Origin: Porticoccus sp041581635
GTDB taxonomy: Bacteria > Pseudomonadota > Gammaproteobacteria > Pseudomonadales > Porticoccaceae
Reading direction: 5' to 3'
DNA: 53,655 nucleotides
NCBI GenBank assembly: GCA_041581635.1
Contig: JBFICW010000018.1
Coordinates: 1 to 53,655, forward strand
The position numbers and the translations under genes were made by a program. Positions 34,206-42,304 of this stretch are shown here, one piece after another (positions within the stretch are counted from its first letter, which is position 1; each line of letters starts with the position of its first letter). The notes below the pieces were generated by a model that saw only the letters and a program-made list of their open reading frames with translations, searched no databases and was not told where the DNA came from.

Positions 34206-36308
34206 TTAGCGCTTATGGCGCTTTAAATCGCGAATAATAAATCGTCCAGGGTGTAGGGCCTGTCTTAAATCCAGCTCTAATGCTGGCACTTCACTGCAAA
34301 TTTGGCTGGCCAGTATTTCTGCACACATTGGCGCATAGCTTAGGCCGCGTGAGCCGTGACCTATGTTGAGATATAACCCGGGCCAAACTGAGCCGGCGAT
34401 GGGAATATGAGATCGGGCATTTTTTCTTAGTAAGTCATAATCAAGTAAATAGTCATCCAGTTTGGGTGCTGGTCCTGCGATAGGCAGGTAATCGGGTGTG
34501 GTGCAGCGAAAGGCAGCACGCCCCGCCAGTGTGTTGACTGATGAGTGGTTGCGCGTTGTGTCAATAAAGGCATCGGCCATGCCTTGGTCAGTATTAACCA
34601 ATTGTTTCAGGTTGGTTTGGTGATCATCGGCGCTAATTTCTGTCGAGGTTTCATGGAAGTTATACGTTGCTCCCAAGGTGTGTACATCGTTTGTTGCTGG
34701 TGCGATATAGCCTTCTCCGCACAGTACGGTTTGTAATTTTTCACTCTCAATTGTAGTTGGCAGGCTGGTTATTTGGCCGCGAATTTTCTTAATTGGCAGG
34801 TGGTTAGTTTGGCTGAATCGACCGCTATCAAATCCACAGGCAATGACCATTGCCGGAGCAGAGGCTATGGTGTTTCCAGTGTTCTCTTTCGCTTGCCAGC
34901 AGCCGTGTTCATAAGTGATGTCGGCGACCTCTGCTGTTTGAACTGTGATCAGGGGATGCTCGGCGAGCATCTGGCAGACACTGGGCGGGTTAATCCAGCC
35001 AAGCATGGGGAAAAATAGCCCATAGGCGCTGGCGAGTGAAATGCCGGCAGTTTCTTTTAATTGCACCCCACTTAGTAATTGAACGAGTTCTTCGGGGAAA
35101 AGCTCGGCAATTTTCTGAAATTGTTGTTTGTCCTTCTCTGATTGTGGCAGTACCAGTACACCACAGCGCTGTCCCGTTGATTTGTTGAGGGCGGCTTGTT
35201 GGCCATTCAGAAATTTACTGTGATATCGACTGGCATGTAACAGTGCGGCTAGCCCAAATCGTGCGAGCTGTGATGTGCCTGTCGATAGCTTGGGGTACAA
35301 AATGCCCTGCGGGTTTCCTGAGCCTTCCTGGCCGAGTGCTGGGTGGCGTTCGATGAGCGTTACTTGAACGCCACGTTCAGCAAGAGCGCGCGCGGTCGAA
35401 CAGCCAGCAATACCACCTCCAAGTACGATGGCAGCCTCTGGCTTTCTAATCGTGGGGGTAAGGTACCAAGCAGGTTGGTGCCGTGAATTAAATGTGGCGG
35501 GCACCCATTCTGATTCCGATACCTCTACGGTGGTCGGGTTTGCAAACTTGCCATGGAGCATTTCCCGTTTATTGTGGAGTCCAGGTTTTTTTTCAACTTC
35601 GAAGCCAGCTGCGGCTAGTCCAGAACGTACATTGCTCGCAGAGGTAAACGTGCTAAAGGTTGTACCAGCGTCACTTAGATCAGCAATGGTTTGAAACAGC
35701 TCCTCAGACCACATTTTGGGGTTTTTAGCAGGGGAGAACCCATCGAGAAACCATGCGTCTACAACCGGATTCCCCTGCCTTTGAAACAGGGGGTGATCGC
35801 TGCCCTTGAGGGCAGAAAGCATATGGTTAGCTTCGCCAAACAAGAGTGTTAGGATAATACGGTTGTTGGCCAGTTTAAGTCGGTGGACGCCGCAAATAGC
35901 TGGTGGATATAACTGAATTAATTCGTCAGAGAGCGCTTTGAACTCCGGCCATAATTTTAGCGCCTGCTCCAAGTCATTTTTAGAAAGTGGATATTTTTCT
36001 ACGGAGACAAAATGCAGGCATGCGGCTTCTGAGTCAGCGTCGGCAGTCAGATGATCTAACCAGGTTTGAGCGGTAACCAGAAAATTTAATCCGGCACCAA
36101 ACCCCGTTTCACCAATAGTAAATGTACCGCCTGATTGGTTGCCCCAGCGATTGAGGAGCTCGTTTTGTTCCAAAAATACATGACGGCTTTCTTCAATGCC
36201 GCCGTCACTGTTGAAATACACATCATCAAATGTCGTTGAAACAGGGTGTCCTTCGTTGCTCCACCTTATGTTGGCATGGTGGAGAGTTACCGGCATTTGA
36301 GTTGGCAT
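34206..36308 (-). CDS. mnmC: Bifunctional tRNA mnm5s2U34 biosynthesis protein MnmC
   Basis: 700 residues (E. coli 668). The N-terminal SAM methyltransferase (about 1-250; G-E-T-G-F-G-A-G-L-N-F near residue 60, D-A-W-F-L-D-G-F-S-P-A-K-N-P near 180) methylates nm5U to mnm5U. The C-terminal FAD oxidase (from about 290; I-V-L-G-G-G-I-A-G-C-S-T-A) removes the carboxymethyl group of cmnm5U. ATG 36308 is used, since an upstream frame start at 36362 overlaps the flavodoxin gene; the site before it is weak. It starts 12 bases after the fldB-like stop, so the two form an operon. Confidence 0.96.
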   Translation of the reverse strand: MPTQMPVTLHHANIRWSNEGHPVSTTFDDVYFNSDGGIEESRHVFLEQNELLNRWGNQSGGTFTIGETGFGAGLNFLVTAQTWLDHLTADADSEAACLHFVSVEKYPLSKNDLEQALKLWPEFKALSDELIQLYPPAICGVHRLKLANNRIILTLLFGEANHMLSALKGSDHPLFQRQGNPVVDAWFLDGFSPAKNPKMWSEELFQTIADLSDAGTTFSTFTSASNVRSGLAAAGFEVEKKPGLHNKREMLHGKFANPTTVEVSESEWVPATFNSRHQPAWYLTPTIRKPEAAIVLGGGIAGCSTARALAERGVQVTLIERHPALGQEGSGNPQGILYPKLSTGTSQLARFGLAALLHASRYHSKFLNGQQAALNKSTGQRCGVLVLPQSEKDKQQFQKIAELFPEELVQLLSGVQLKETAGISLASAYGLFFPMLGWINPPSVCQMLAEHPLITVQTAEVADITYEHGCWQAKENTGNTIASAPAMVIACGFDSGRFSQTNHLPIKKIRGQITSLPTTIESEKLQTVLCGEGYIAPATNDVHTLGATYNFHETSTEISADDHQTNLKQLVNTDQGMADAFIDTTRNHSSVNTLAGRAAFRCTTPDYLPIAGPAPKLDDYLLDYDLLRKNARSHIPIAGSVWPGLYLNIGHGSRGLSYAPMCAEILASQICSEVPALELDLRQALHPGRFIIRDLKRHKR

Positions 36309-36319
36309 GGTGTGCTCTG

Positions 36320-36868
36320 TTAGCGGCTGCTTAAACCAAACTCGCCGAGCACTTGTTGGCACCAGAGTTTGATTCGTTCATCAGTGAGTTCAAATTGATT
36401 TTCGTCGTCGATGGCCAGTCCGACAAACTGCTGTTGGTCGGGCGTGAGCGCTTTTGATTCGTTAAACTCAAATCCCTCCACGGGCCAGTAGCCCACCATT
36501 TTTGCACCCTGGTTACAGGCCTTGGCCCAGAGGTATCCCATTGCATCTAGAAACCACTCGGGATAACCCACCTGATCACCCAGTCCAAATAATGCAACAG
36601 TCTTGTCTGTGAGATCCAGTGTATCGATGTCGTCCCAGATATTTTCCCAGTCTTCTTGTAGCTCCCCGTAATCCCAGGTGGGAATGCCTAGTATTAGATA
36701 GTCGTATTCTTCCATGGTGGCGACAGGTTCATCTGCCACGTTGTGAATATCGACCAGAGACTCACCCAATTCCATGCAGATTTTTTCCGAGACCATTTCT
36801 GTATAGCAAGTAGATGAGCCATAAAATAATCCAATAAGTGCATGCTTGGTGTTGGGTGAGTTGCTCAT
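36320..36868 (-). CDS. fldB: FldB-type flavodoxin
   Basis: 182 residues from ATG 36868 (a TTG at 36883 is an alternative). The phosphate loop is G-S-S-T-C-Y-T-E, the distinguishing feature of FldB rather than G-S-D-T-G-N-T-E of FldA. Following blocks L-G-I-P-T-W-D-Y-G-E-L-Q-E-D-W and G-L-G-D-Q-V-G-Y-P-E-W-F-L-D-A-M-G complete the FMN site. It is a long-chain flavodoxin of about the family length. Pairing with the FAD enzyme MnmC in one transcript is unusual; a direct electron link is not established because the MnmC oxidase uses oxygen. Confidence 0.95.
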   Translation of the reverse strand: MSNSPNTKHALIGLFYGSSTCYTEMVSEKICMELGESLVDIHNVADEPVATMEEYDYLILGIPTWDYGELQEDWENIWDDIDTLDLTDKTVALFGLGDQVGYPEWFLDAMGYLWAKACNQGAKMVGYWPVEGFEFNESKALTPDQQQFVGLAIDDENQFELTDERIKLWCQQVLGEFGLSSR

Positions 36869-36946
36869 GGTCTGGGGAGTCAATTGTCTCGATTAATCAA
36901 AGTTATATATAGGGCTATTATACGGTAGCTTTAGGCTGGAATCTGT

Positions 36947-37411
36947 CTAGACGGCACCTTCGAAGTCCAGTTGTCGCCATGCTTCATAGACAATTAATGC
37001 CACCGTGTTGGACAGATTAATACTGCGGCTCTCAGCCTGCATGGGGATGCGTAATACTCGCTCAGGAGGAAGGGCTTGACGGAATTCTGACGTCAGGCCT
37101 CGAGTTTCCGGACCAAATACCAGTGTGTCACCGGGCTTGAATGCAATGTCTGTATAGCGAGTGTGGCCCTTGGTGCTAATCGCAAACATACGGTCTGGTT
37201 TTTCAGTGTCTACAAAGGTATTCCAGTTGGGGTGAACCTTGGCATCTTGCCATTCTCGGTAATCCAGCCCTGCTCGGCGCAGACGTTTATCATCTAACTC
37301 AAAACCGAGGGGTTCGATGAGGTGAAGCGCAAACCCAGTATTGGCGCATAGGCGGATGATATTGCCAGTATTAGGAGGAATTTCAGGTTCAAACAGAACG
37401 ATGTTTAGCAT
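36947..37411 (-). CDS. trmL: tRNA (cytidine/uridine-34 2'-O)-methyltransferase TrmL
   Basis: 154 residues (E. coli 157). A SPOUT-fold enzyme that 2'-O-methylates the wobble base of tRNA-Leu isoacceptors. It opens with L-F-E-P-E-I-P-P-N-T-G-N-I-I-R, has the motif F-G-P-E-T-R-G-L near residue 98 and the knot I-P-M-Q-A-E-S-R-S-I-N-L-S-N-T-V near 122, the exact TrmL arrangement. Same strand as fldB-mnmC but 78 bases upstream of fldB. Confidence 0.96.
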   Translation of the reverse strand: MLNIVLFEPEIPPNTGNIIRLCANTGFALHLIEPLGFELDDKRLRRAGLDYREWQDAKVHPNWNTFVDTEKPDRMFAISTKGHTRYTDIAFKPGDTLVFGPETRGLTSEFRQALPPERVLRIPMQAESRSINLSNTVALIVYEAWRQLDFEGAV

Positions 37412-37577
37412 AGATACAAGTTGTCTGGTTATGAGTGCATATAAACTTCTCTGCGGTATGATGCAGCTTGAGTTGCCAAATGGCCAGCGTTGGTCTGTAT
37501 GTAGAATTTCAATGGCAACGATTAACCGTGTAGACGCCCTGAGACTTAATGGTTAGGCGCAGTTGTTAGGAGTAGTT

Positions 37578-38348
37578 ATGGGAAGCCCCACTAAAGAAAG
37601 TAGTCTTGAGCATTTTAAGGCTCATCATCATCCACACCTGATTGCCAAGCGGTTAGCTGATGGGCCGGATTCTATTTATCTCAAAGAATTTATTTACGGT
37701 GCTGTGGACGGTGCCATTACTACGTTTGCCATAGTAGCGGGTGTGGCCGGAGCTGGAATGTCGGCCGGTGTCATTATTATTCTCGGTTTTGCCAATTTGC
37801 TGGCGGATGGTTTCAGTATGGCTGTGAGTAATTTTCTTGGTACACGTGCGGAGAACCAGCACCGGGTCAAGGTTCGACAAATGGAGTTGGATGAAATTGA
37901 AAAATTCCCGGAGGGAGAGGCAGAGGAAGTGAGGCAGATTTTTGCCATGAAGGGGTTTGAAGGGCAGCTGTTGGAAGATGCAGTGGAGGTGATTACCTCC
38001 GATAATGAAAAGTGGATTGATACCATGTTGCAGGAAGAGCATGGCATGTCTCTACAGGCTCACAATGCGTTTAAAGCTGGCTTGGCAACATTTGTAGCTT
38101 TTTGTTTAGTGGGGTTTGTGCCCTTGATTACCTATGTGGCTAACTGGATATCTCCTGGCTTGATTTCCAACCCCTTTGGTTGGTCCGCGGCGATGACGGG
38201 TGTCGCCTTTTTCTGGGTTGGTGCAGTGAAAGGAAAGTTTGTCTCTCACTATTGGTTGTTGTCTGGTTTGGAGACGGTTGTTGTTGGCGGTATTGCCGCT
38301 AGCATGGCTTACGGGGTTGGGGTTCTATTAAAGGGGTTGGTGGGCTGA
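37578..38348 (+). CDS. VIT1/CCC1 family metal transporter
   Basis: 256 residues from ATG 37578, with TTAGGAG as ribosome site (TTG 37563 overlaps it). Two helices at about 40-95 carry Y-G-A-V-D-G-A-I-T-T-F and the D-G-F-S-M-A-V-S-N-F motif; a cytosolic charged region (about 96-165: E-E-V-R-Q-I-F-A-M-K-G-F-E-G) with several Glu forms the metal-binding loop; three helices follow (170-255). Family members move Fe2+ or Mn2+ out of the cytosol, in plants and yeast into the vacuole. Divergent from trmL, convergent with gcvR. Confidence 0.92.
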   Translation: MGSPTKESSLEHFKAHHHPHLIAKRLADGPDSIYLKEFIYGAVDGAITTFAIVAGVAGAGMSAGVIIILGFANLLADGFSMAVSNFLGTRAENQHRVKVRQMELDEIEKFPEGEAEEVRQIFAMKGFEGQLLEDAVEVITSDNEKWIDTMLQEEHGMSLQAHNAFKAGLATFVAFCLVGFVPLITYVANWISPGLISNPFGWSAAMTGVAFFWVGAVKGKFVSHYWLLSGLETVVVGGIAASMAYGVGVLLKGLVG

Positions 38349-38355
38349 CAGCCTG

Positions 38356-38381
38356 TTAAGGGGCAATACCTTGCCCCTTAA
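38356..38381. terminator. Perfect hairpin between convergent VIT1/CCC1 and gcvR genes
   Basis: TTAAGGGGCAA, the loop TACC, then TTGCCCCTTAA: eleven uninterrupted pairs. The right arm includes the stop codon of gcvR. There is no long T-run, so termination efficiency is uncertain, but position and symmetry suggest a shared transcription end. Confidence 0.6.
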
Positions 38382-38893
38382 ATATCTTCCAGCTCTACCA
38401 TTAAATCGTCAGAGAGTGATTCCAGTTCATCCTGTAGTTGCTCTCTGTTAAGCCCCGATGTGGGCAGGCTGACTTTTGCTGTGGCACGGAATAGAATTTC
38501 TGAACTCATCGGAGCGTCTTCACAGCTTGTGGTGAGTTCCTCTACATTTACATGAAGGCGGGCCAGAAGCGCCGATAATTCACCCACAATGCCTGCTCTG
38601 TCATTACCGACAACTCTCAAACACAAATGATCGCCACTTGCAGGTTGTTTGGCCTGACTGGCTTCACCACTAACACGAATCCCCTGATCGCTTAATGTTC
38701 CGAGCGCAGCTAATAGCGCTGTTTGCTCATCCTCGGAAATATCTATCAGTAAAATACCGGCAAACTTTCCGGCCAGGCGAGACATATTGCTTTCTAGCCA
38801 ATTTCCGCCGTGAGTGGTGACCACCTCCGCAACTTTTTCGATAATGCCCGGGCGATCATCTGCAATAATGGTGAGGGCTAGATAGTGGTTCAT
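38378..38893 (-). CDS. gcvR: GcvR-like ACT-domain regulator
   Basis: 171 residues with two ACT domains: residues about 5-70 (I-I-A-D-D-R-P-G-I-I-E-K-V-A) and about 90-165 (V-V-G-N-D-R-A-G-I-V-G-E-L-S). GcvR binds glycine and opposes GcvA at the glycine cleavage operon in E. coli; other two-ACT proteins look alike, so the exact target is inferred. Its stop lies in a perfect hairpin shared with the VIT1 gene. No gcv genes or gcvA are in the window. Confidence 0.82.
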   Translation of the reverse strand: MNHYLALTIIADDRPGIIEKVAEVVTTHGGNWLESNMSRLAGKFAGILLIDISEDEQTALLAALGTLSDQGIRVSGEASQAKQPASGDHLCLRVVGNDRAGIVGELSALLARLHVNVEELTTSCEDAPMSSEILFRATAKVSLPTSGLNREQLQDELESLSDDLMVELEDI

Positions 38894-39040
38894 GGTATGG
38901 CCTTATTAAGAGCAAGATATTAGGGGTATTATGACGTATCCATTCATAGTGGGCTATGTCCTATAAGCTATCTTTTAGCTTCTAGGGGTATAGGCCAGAT
39001 GGGTCTTTGATTGATTGGTAGAAGAGGGGGTAATGCTTGT

Positions 39041-39871
39041 ATGGCTACGCTAACTAGATTCAAGTTTGTCGCTTTGCTAATAACAGGAATGGGGTTGATG
39101 GCGCCAGTGAATGCCTGTTACAAAATGAGCCATCAAAACACAAGCATCCTGCAAGCCAATCATCGTACCCCTGAGTTTGTCCTGAGGGATAAATACCGTC
39201 ACCCATTAGAAACACTAAGGTTTTTTGGTGTGGAGCCAGGAATGACAGTGGTAGAAATCTGGCCTGGAAAGGGGTGGTATACCGAAATATTGGCACCCTA
39301 TGTTGGCAGCGGAAGTTTTTATGCCGCTCACTTTCCCACCGGTATTGGGGTAGATTTTTACGACAGGAATTCTGCACTATTTGTGGAAAAACTTGCTGCA
39401 GATCCAGATGTCTATCATCGGCTCAACTTGGCTGTGTTTGACCCAAAGCGAAATCAATTAACCGTGCCTGATGGTAGTGCAGACCGAGTGCTGACTTTTC
39501 GCAATGTTCATAATTGGCTGCGCTCAGAAAGTGAAGAGACTGCCTTTGCTCTGTTCTTTAAGGCATTAAAACCGGGTGGTGTGCTTGGGGTCGTAGAACA
39601 TCGTGCGCTGGAGGGGACGGATTGGGAAACAATGAAAACTAGTGGTTATATGACGGAACAATATGTCATTGCGCTGGCAGAGAAGGCTGGTTTTGTATTT
39701 GAGGAAAAATCGGAAATTAACAGTAACCCCAAAGACACAAAAAACCATCCAAAGGGTGTCTGGACACTTCCTCCGACATTAAGATTACAGGAACAGGATC
39801 GAGACAAGTATCTGGCCATTGGTGAGAGTGATCGTATGACATTGAAGTTTAGAAAGCCGGAACAGCAATGA
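39041..39871 (+). CDS. Exported methyltransferase-like protein (COG4798 type)
   Basis: 276 residues from ATG 39041 (a run of G about 13 bases before; a TTG at 39011 is less likely). A signal peptide covers about residues 1-26 (P-V-N-A-C). The mature part is a class I methyltransferase fold: V-V-E-I-W-P-G-K-G-W-Y-T-E near residue 80 replaces the usual glycine-rich SAM loop, and L-T-F-R-N-V-H-N-W near residue 155 follows. Methyltransferases with signal peptides are puzzling because SAM is cytosolic; the family is recognised but its reaction unknown. Followed after 10 bases by yheU. Confidence 0.85.
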   Translation: MATLTRFKFVALLITGMGLMAPVNACYKMSHQNTSILQANHRTPEFVLRDKYRHPLETLRFFGVEPGMTVVEIWPGKGWYTEILAPYVGSGSFYAAHFPTGIGVDFYDRNSALFVEKLAADPDVYHRLNLAVFDPKRNQLTVPDGSADRVLTFRNVHNWLRSESEETAFALFFKALKPGGVLGVVEHRALEGTDWETMKTSGYMTEQYVIALAEKAGFVFEEKSEINSNPKDTKNHPKGVWTLPPTLRLQEQDRDKYLAIGESDRMTLKFRKPEQQ

Positions 39872-39881
39872 GTGTTTTTAA

Positions 39882-40130
39882 ATGATAGAAATTCCAATAG
39901 ATAGGCTTTCGCCTGAGTTGCTTGCAGCAATTATCGATGAATTCGTCCATCGAGAGGGCACGGACTACGGTGCCAGTGAAGTGAGCCTTGAATCAAAGAT
40001 TCAACAAGTAAAGCGACAAATTGAGCGCGGAGATGTAGTGATAACGTTTGATCCGGAAACGGAAAACTGTAACCTGCTGACCAAGCATCAGTTTCAACGC
40101 TTTCAGCAAGAACAGCAAAGCCAGCAATGA
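39882..40130 (+). CDS. yheU: YheU family protein
   Basis: 82 residues. I-P-I-D-R-L-S-P-E-L-L-A-A-I-I-D-E-F at the start, E-G-T-D-Y-G near 31, and G-D-V-V-I-T-F-D-P-E-T-E near 50 are the YheU (UPF0270) blocks. Function unknown. Its stop overlaps the start of the hydrolase gene by four bases (ATGA). In E. coli yheU follows another alpha/beta-hydrolase gene, yheT, so the hydrolase link may be old. Confidence 0.94.
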   Translation: MIEIPIDRLSPELLAAIIDEFVHREGTDYGASEVSLESKIQQVKRQIERGDVVITFDPETENCNLLTKHQFQRFQQEQQSQQ

Positions 40131-40762
40131 ATTATTTAATAGACCATGCCCCTTCAGGGCAAGATGCCTGTGGTACGTTAATTTTAGCTCATGGAGCAGG
40201 TGCGCCAATGGATAGCGACTATCTTCAGGCGCTGACAGGTGAGCTCAATAAAGCTGGTATGACGGTAGTGAGATTTGAATTCCCCTATATGCAACAACGG
40301 CGAAAAACGGGAAAGAAAAGGCCCCCGGATCGTACGCCGTTAATGCTTGATAGCTGGCGAGAGGTTTATGGTGAAATCTCAAGACGTGAAGGTCTCCCAC
40401 AGCCTGTTCTAATTGGTGGTAAATCTATGGGCGGGCGAATGGCTAGTATGGTCGCGGATGAGATGGACGCTACAGGACTCTGCTGCTTTGGTTATCCCTT
40501 TCACGCCCCAGGCAAGCCGGAAAAAATGCGTACTGATCACCTGTTGGATATTCAAACGCCCACATTAATTTTTCAGGGAACCAGAGACCCATTTGGTAAG
40601 CCAGATGAGCTGTCACCCATTTCATTTGGTGGTAAGTTGAAGATTTACTGGTTAGAGGATGGCGATCACGACTTGAAACCTCGAAAATCATCGGGGTTAT
40701 TGCAGCAGGAGCATCTCAAGACTGTGGCTGTGCTGGTAGCAGGGCTAGCTCGAAGGCTTTAG
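40127..40762 (+). CDS. Alpha/beta hydrolase family protein (Tex30/KANL3-like)
   Basis: 211 residues. L-I-L-A-H-G-A-G-A-P-M-D-S near residue 18 is the oxyanion-loop region and G-G-K-S-M-G-G-R-M-A near residue 103 the nucleophile elbow (Ser). The later Asp (G-T-R-D-P-F-G) and His (D-G-D-H-D-L) complete the triad. It belongs to the small COG3571-type hydrolase family by recognition; substrate unknown. Translationally coupled to yheU. Confidence 0.9.
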   Translation: MNYLIDHAPSGQDACGTLILAHGAGAPMDSDYLQALTGELNKAGMTVVRFEFPYMQQRRKTGKKRPPDRTPLMLDSWREVYGEISRREGLPQPVLIGGKSMGGRMASMVADEMDATGLCCFGYPFHAPGKPEKMRTDHLLDIQTPTLIFQGTRDPFGKPDELSPISFGGKLKIYWLEDGDHDLKPRKSSGLLQQEHLKTVAVLVAGLARRL

Positions 40763-40912
40763 CGCAGTTTGATGGCTTTAGGTTTGTTTCAGTCGTCGAG
40801 ACGGCTTTTAAGATTAACTGTTCGGGTTCGTGATATTGAATAAATAGTTGACGACACTGGTTAATATTAACAAGCAGCCAGTTGTTGATATTCTATTTCC
40901 AGACATTTTTTA

Positions 40913-40930
40913 GAGGGGGTAAACCCCCTC
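40913..40930. other. GC-only hairpin between convergent genes
   Basis: GAGGGGG, loop TAAA, CCCCCTC: seven pairs, six of them G-C. T6 precedes it on the + strand rather than following, and no T-run follows on either strand. It lies where the hydrolase (+) and the gene at 40988 (-) converge, so it may still mark a transcript end. Confidence 0.4.
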
Positions 40931-40987
40931 CACCCTCTTCTGACCGATGGTCTGCAGTTGAACGCTGTTCTAATCAACCGTGGCTAA

Positions 40988-41683
40988 TTAGGATTCAACC
41001 AATGTTGAAATTGCTGCCAGAGCTTCCGGATCACGTGCTTTGATTTTATTGGCGATGTGATGCTGGAAGAAGTAGCGGAAGGCCTCTTCAGTCTTAGCTG
41101 GGTAGAGACTTTCATCGCCAGGCAGAACTGGTGTGCTGACAACTTTTTCATCGTCAATCAGCATGCCTTCCAGGGCCCCGTCGTGGTGGAGGCGCCAGCT
41201 GACCACTTCTTTCAATGTGAGGTTTTTGAAACCATCATTTGAAAGGACTGCATGTGTGCCAATCGTGTCCGGAATTTCCTGCACTACATCTCGCTCTGAC
41301 TCGAAGTCGAATTCGTAGTATTCGGCTGCGGTTTCCAGTTCAATGACTTTGTGGATAGGTGCTTCGAAGAACACTTCGTCGATACCTGGATCATAGTAGC
41401 CCTCCCAATGTCCATTGAGCGGATCCTGTATTTCGGTGCACGGCATAATGTCGTCCAGCCAAGGTACGAGTCCCACTACTTCTCCATCTGCTCGAAGTGC
41501 CCAACACAGAATTTTAACACTGAAAAATTTGGTGGGATGAGCCTCGTTGGAATAAATCATTTCGAGGCCGTCGAGTTCAGGAGAAAGACGAATGATACGG
41601 CTATTAAGAGGCGAAGAGTAGGCCTCACCGGTGAACAGATCGACCACATTATCTGTGTTGTGGCCTGACGTTGAGGTAGTCAT
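40988..41683 (-). CDS. Conserved acidic protein of unknown function
   Basis: 231 residues from ATG 41683, preceded by GAGGAGGT, one of the strongest ribosome sites in the window, which suggests high expression. It has no signal or membrane segment. Acidic, with W-x-L and Y-Y-E-F-D-F-E patterns; N-terminal V-V-D-L-F-T-G-E-A-Y-S-S-P is distinctive. Two similar-looking segments, K-I-L-C-W-A-L-R-A-D-G-E-V-V-G-L-V and V-V-S-W-R-L-H-H-D-G-A-L-E-G-M-L, suggest an internal duplication. I do not recognise a named domain. Confidence 0.75.
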   Translation of the reverse strand: MTTSTSGHNTDNVVDLFTGEAYSSPLNSRIIRLSPELDGLEMIYSNEAHPTKFFSVKILCWALRADGEVVGLVPWLDDIMPCTEIQDPLNGHWEGYYDPGIDEVFFEAPIHKVIELETAAEYYEFDFESERDVVQEIPDTIGTHAVLSNDGFKNLTLKEVVSWRLHHDGALEGMLIDDEKVVSTPVLPGDESLYPAKTEEAFRYFFQHHIANKIKARDPEALAAISTLVES

Positions 41684-41836
41684 AATACACCTCCTCAATT
41701 GGTAGTTAGACCGAGCCGTACCTAGAGAGTTTCTGAGTCTGGCTAAATCTTGTATGGTGGGGAAGTAATTCAGACCACCACACTACATAAGGTACTACCG
41801 ATTATCTTAAAGCACAATACCTAGGGTGTAATTTTT

Positions 41837-42304
41837 GTGAGCTACTATTTTGCCTATGGTTCGAATATGAATTTTGAGCGGATGAAAGCTCGTGATTTAC
41901 AGGTTATAAGTGCATGTTCTGGGATGCTGGAAGGTCTTGGTTTACGCTTTAACAAGCGTTCGCGTCACGACAAAAATTTAGCCTGCGCCAACCTGGTATA
42001 TGCACCCGCCGAGCGCGTGGAAGGTGTTCTCTATCACTTGGTGAACACGTCAGAGATTAGGAAGTTAGATCCCCATGAAGGCACACCGTTTATGTATAGC
42101 CGGGAATTGTTTCGGGTGCAGACCGTGGCGGGTGTTATTCCTGCTTGGACATACATTGCTAACCCTGCGGTTATAGACAACAACATTTTGCCAGCTCGTT
42201 GGTATGTAGAACATCTACTGGCGGGTAAGCCTTACCTCAGTGCCGAGTACTGGGAGCGCATTGACCAAACTCCATGCAGGGAGGCGGTCAATGTTATCTG
42301 GTAG
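41837..42304 (+). CDS. Gamma-glutamylcyclotransferase-like protein
   Basis: 155 residues from GTG 41837. The N-terminal Y-F-A-Y-G-S-N-M-N is the GGCT-fold substrate loop; V-E-G-V-L-Y-H-L near residue 62 and L-D-P-H-E-G-T-P near residue 77 supply the conserved strand and the likely catalytic Glu. These enzymes form 5-oxoproline from gamma-glutamyl amines or peptides; the true substrate is open. It overlaps epmC by 14 bases. Confidence 0.9.
   Translation: MSYYFAYGSNMNFERMKARDLQVISACSGMLEGLGLRFNKRSRHDKNLACANLVYAPAERVEGVLYHLVNTSEIRKLDPHEGTPFMYSRELFRVQTVAGVIPAWTYIANPAVIDNNILPARWYVEHLLAGKPYLSAEYWERIDQTPCREAVNVIW

Noticed and set aside
34206..36362. Longer MnmC starting at 36362
   Set aside because: It would overlap the fldB-like gene by more than 40 bases; the conserved family start fits ATG 36308.
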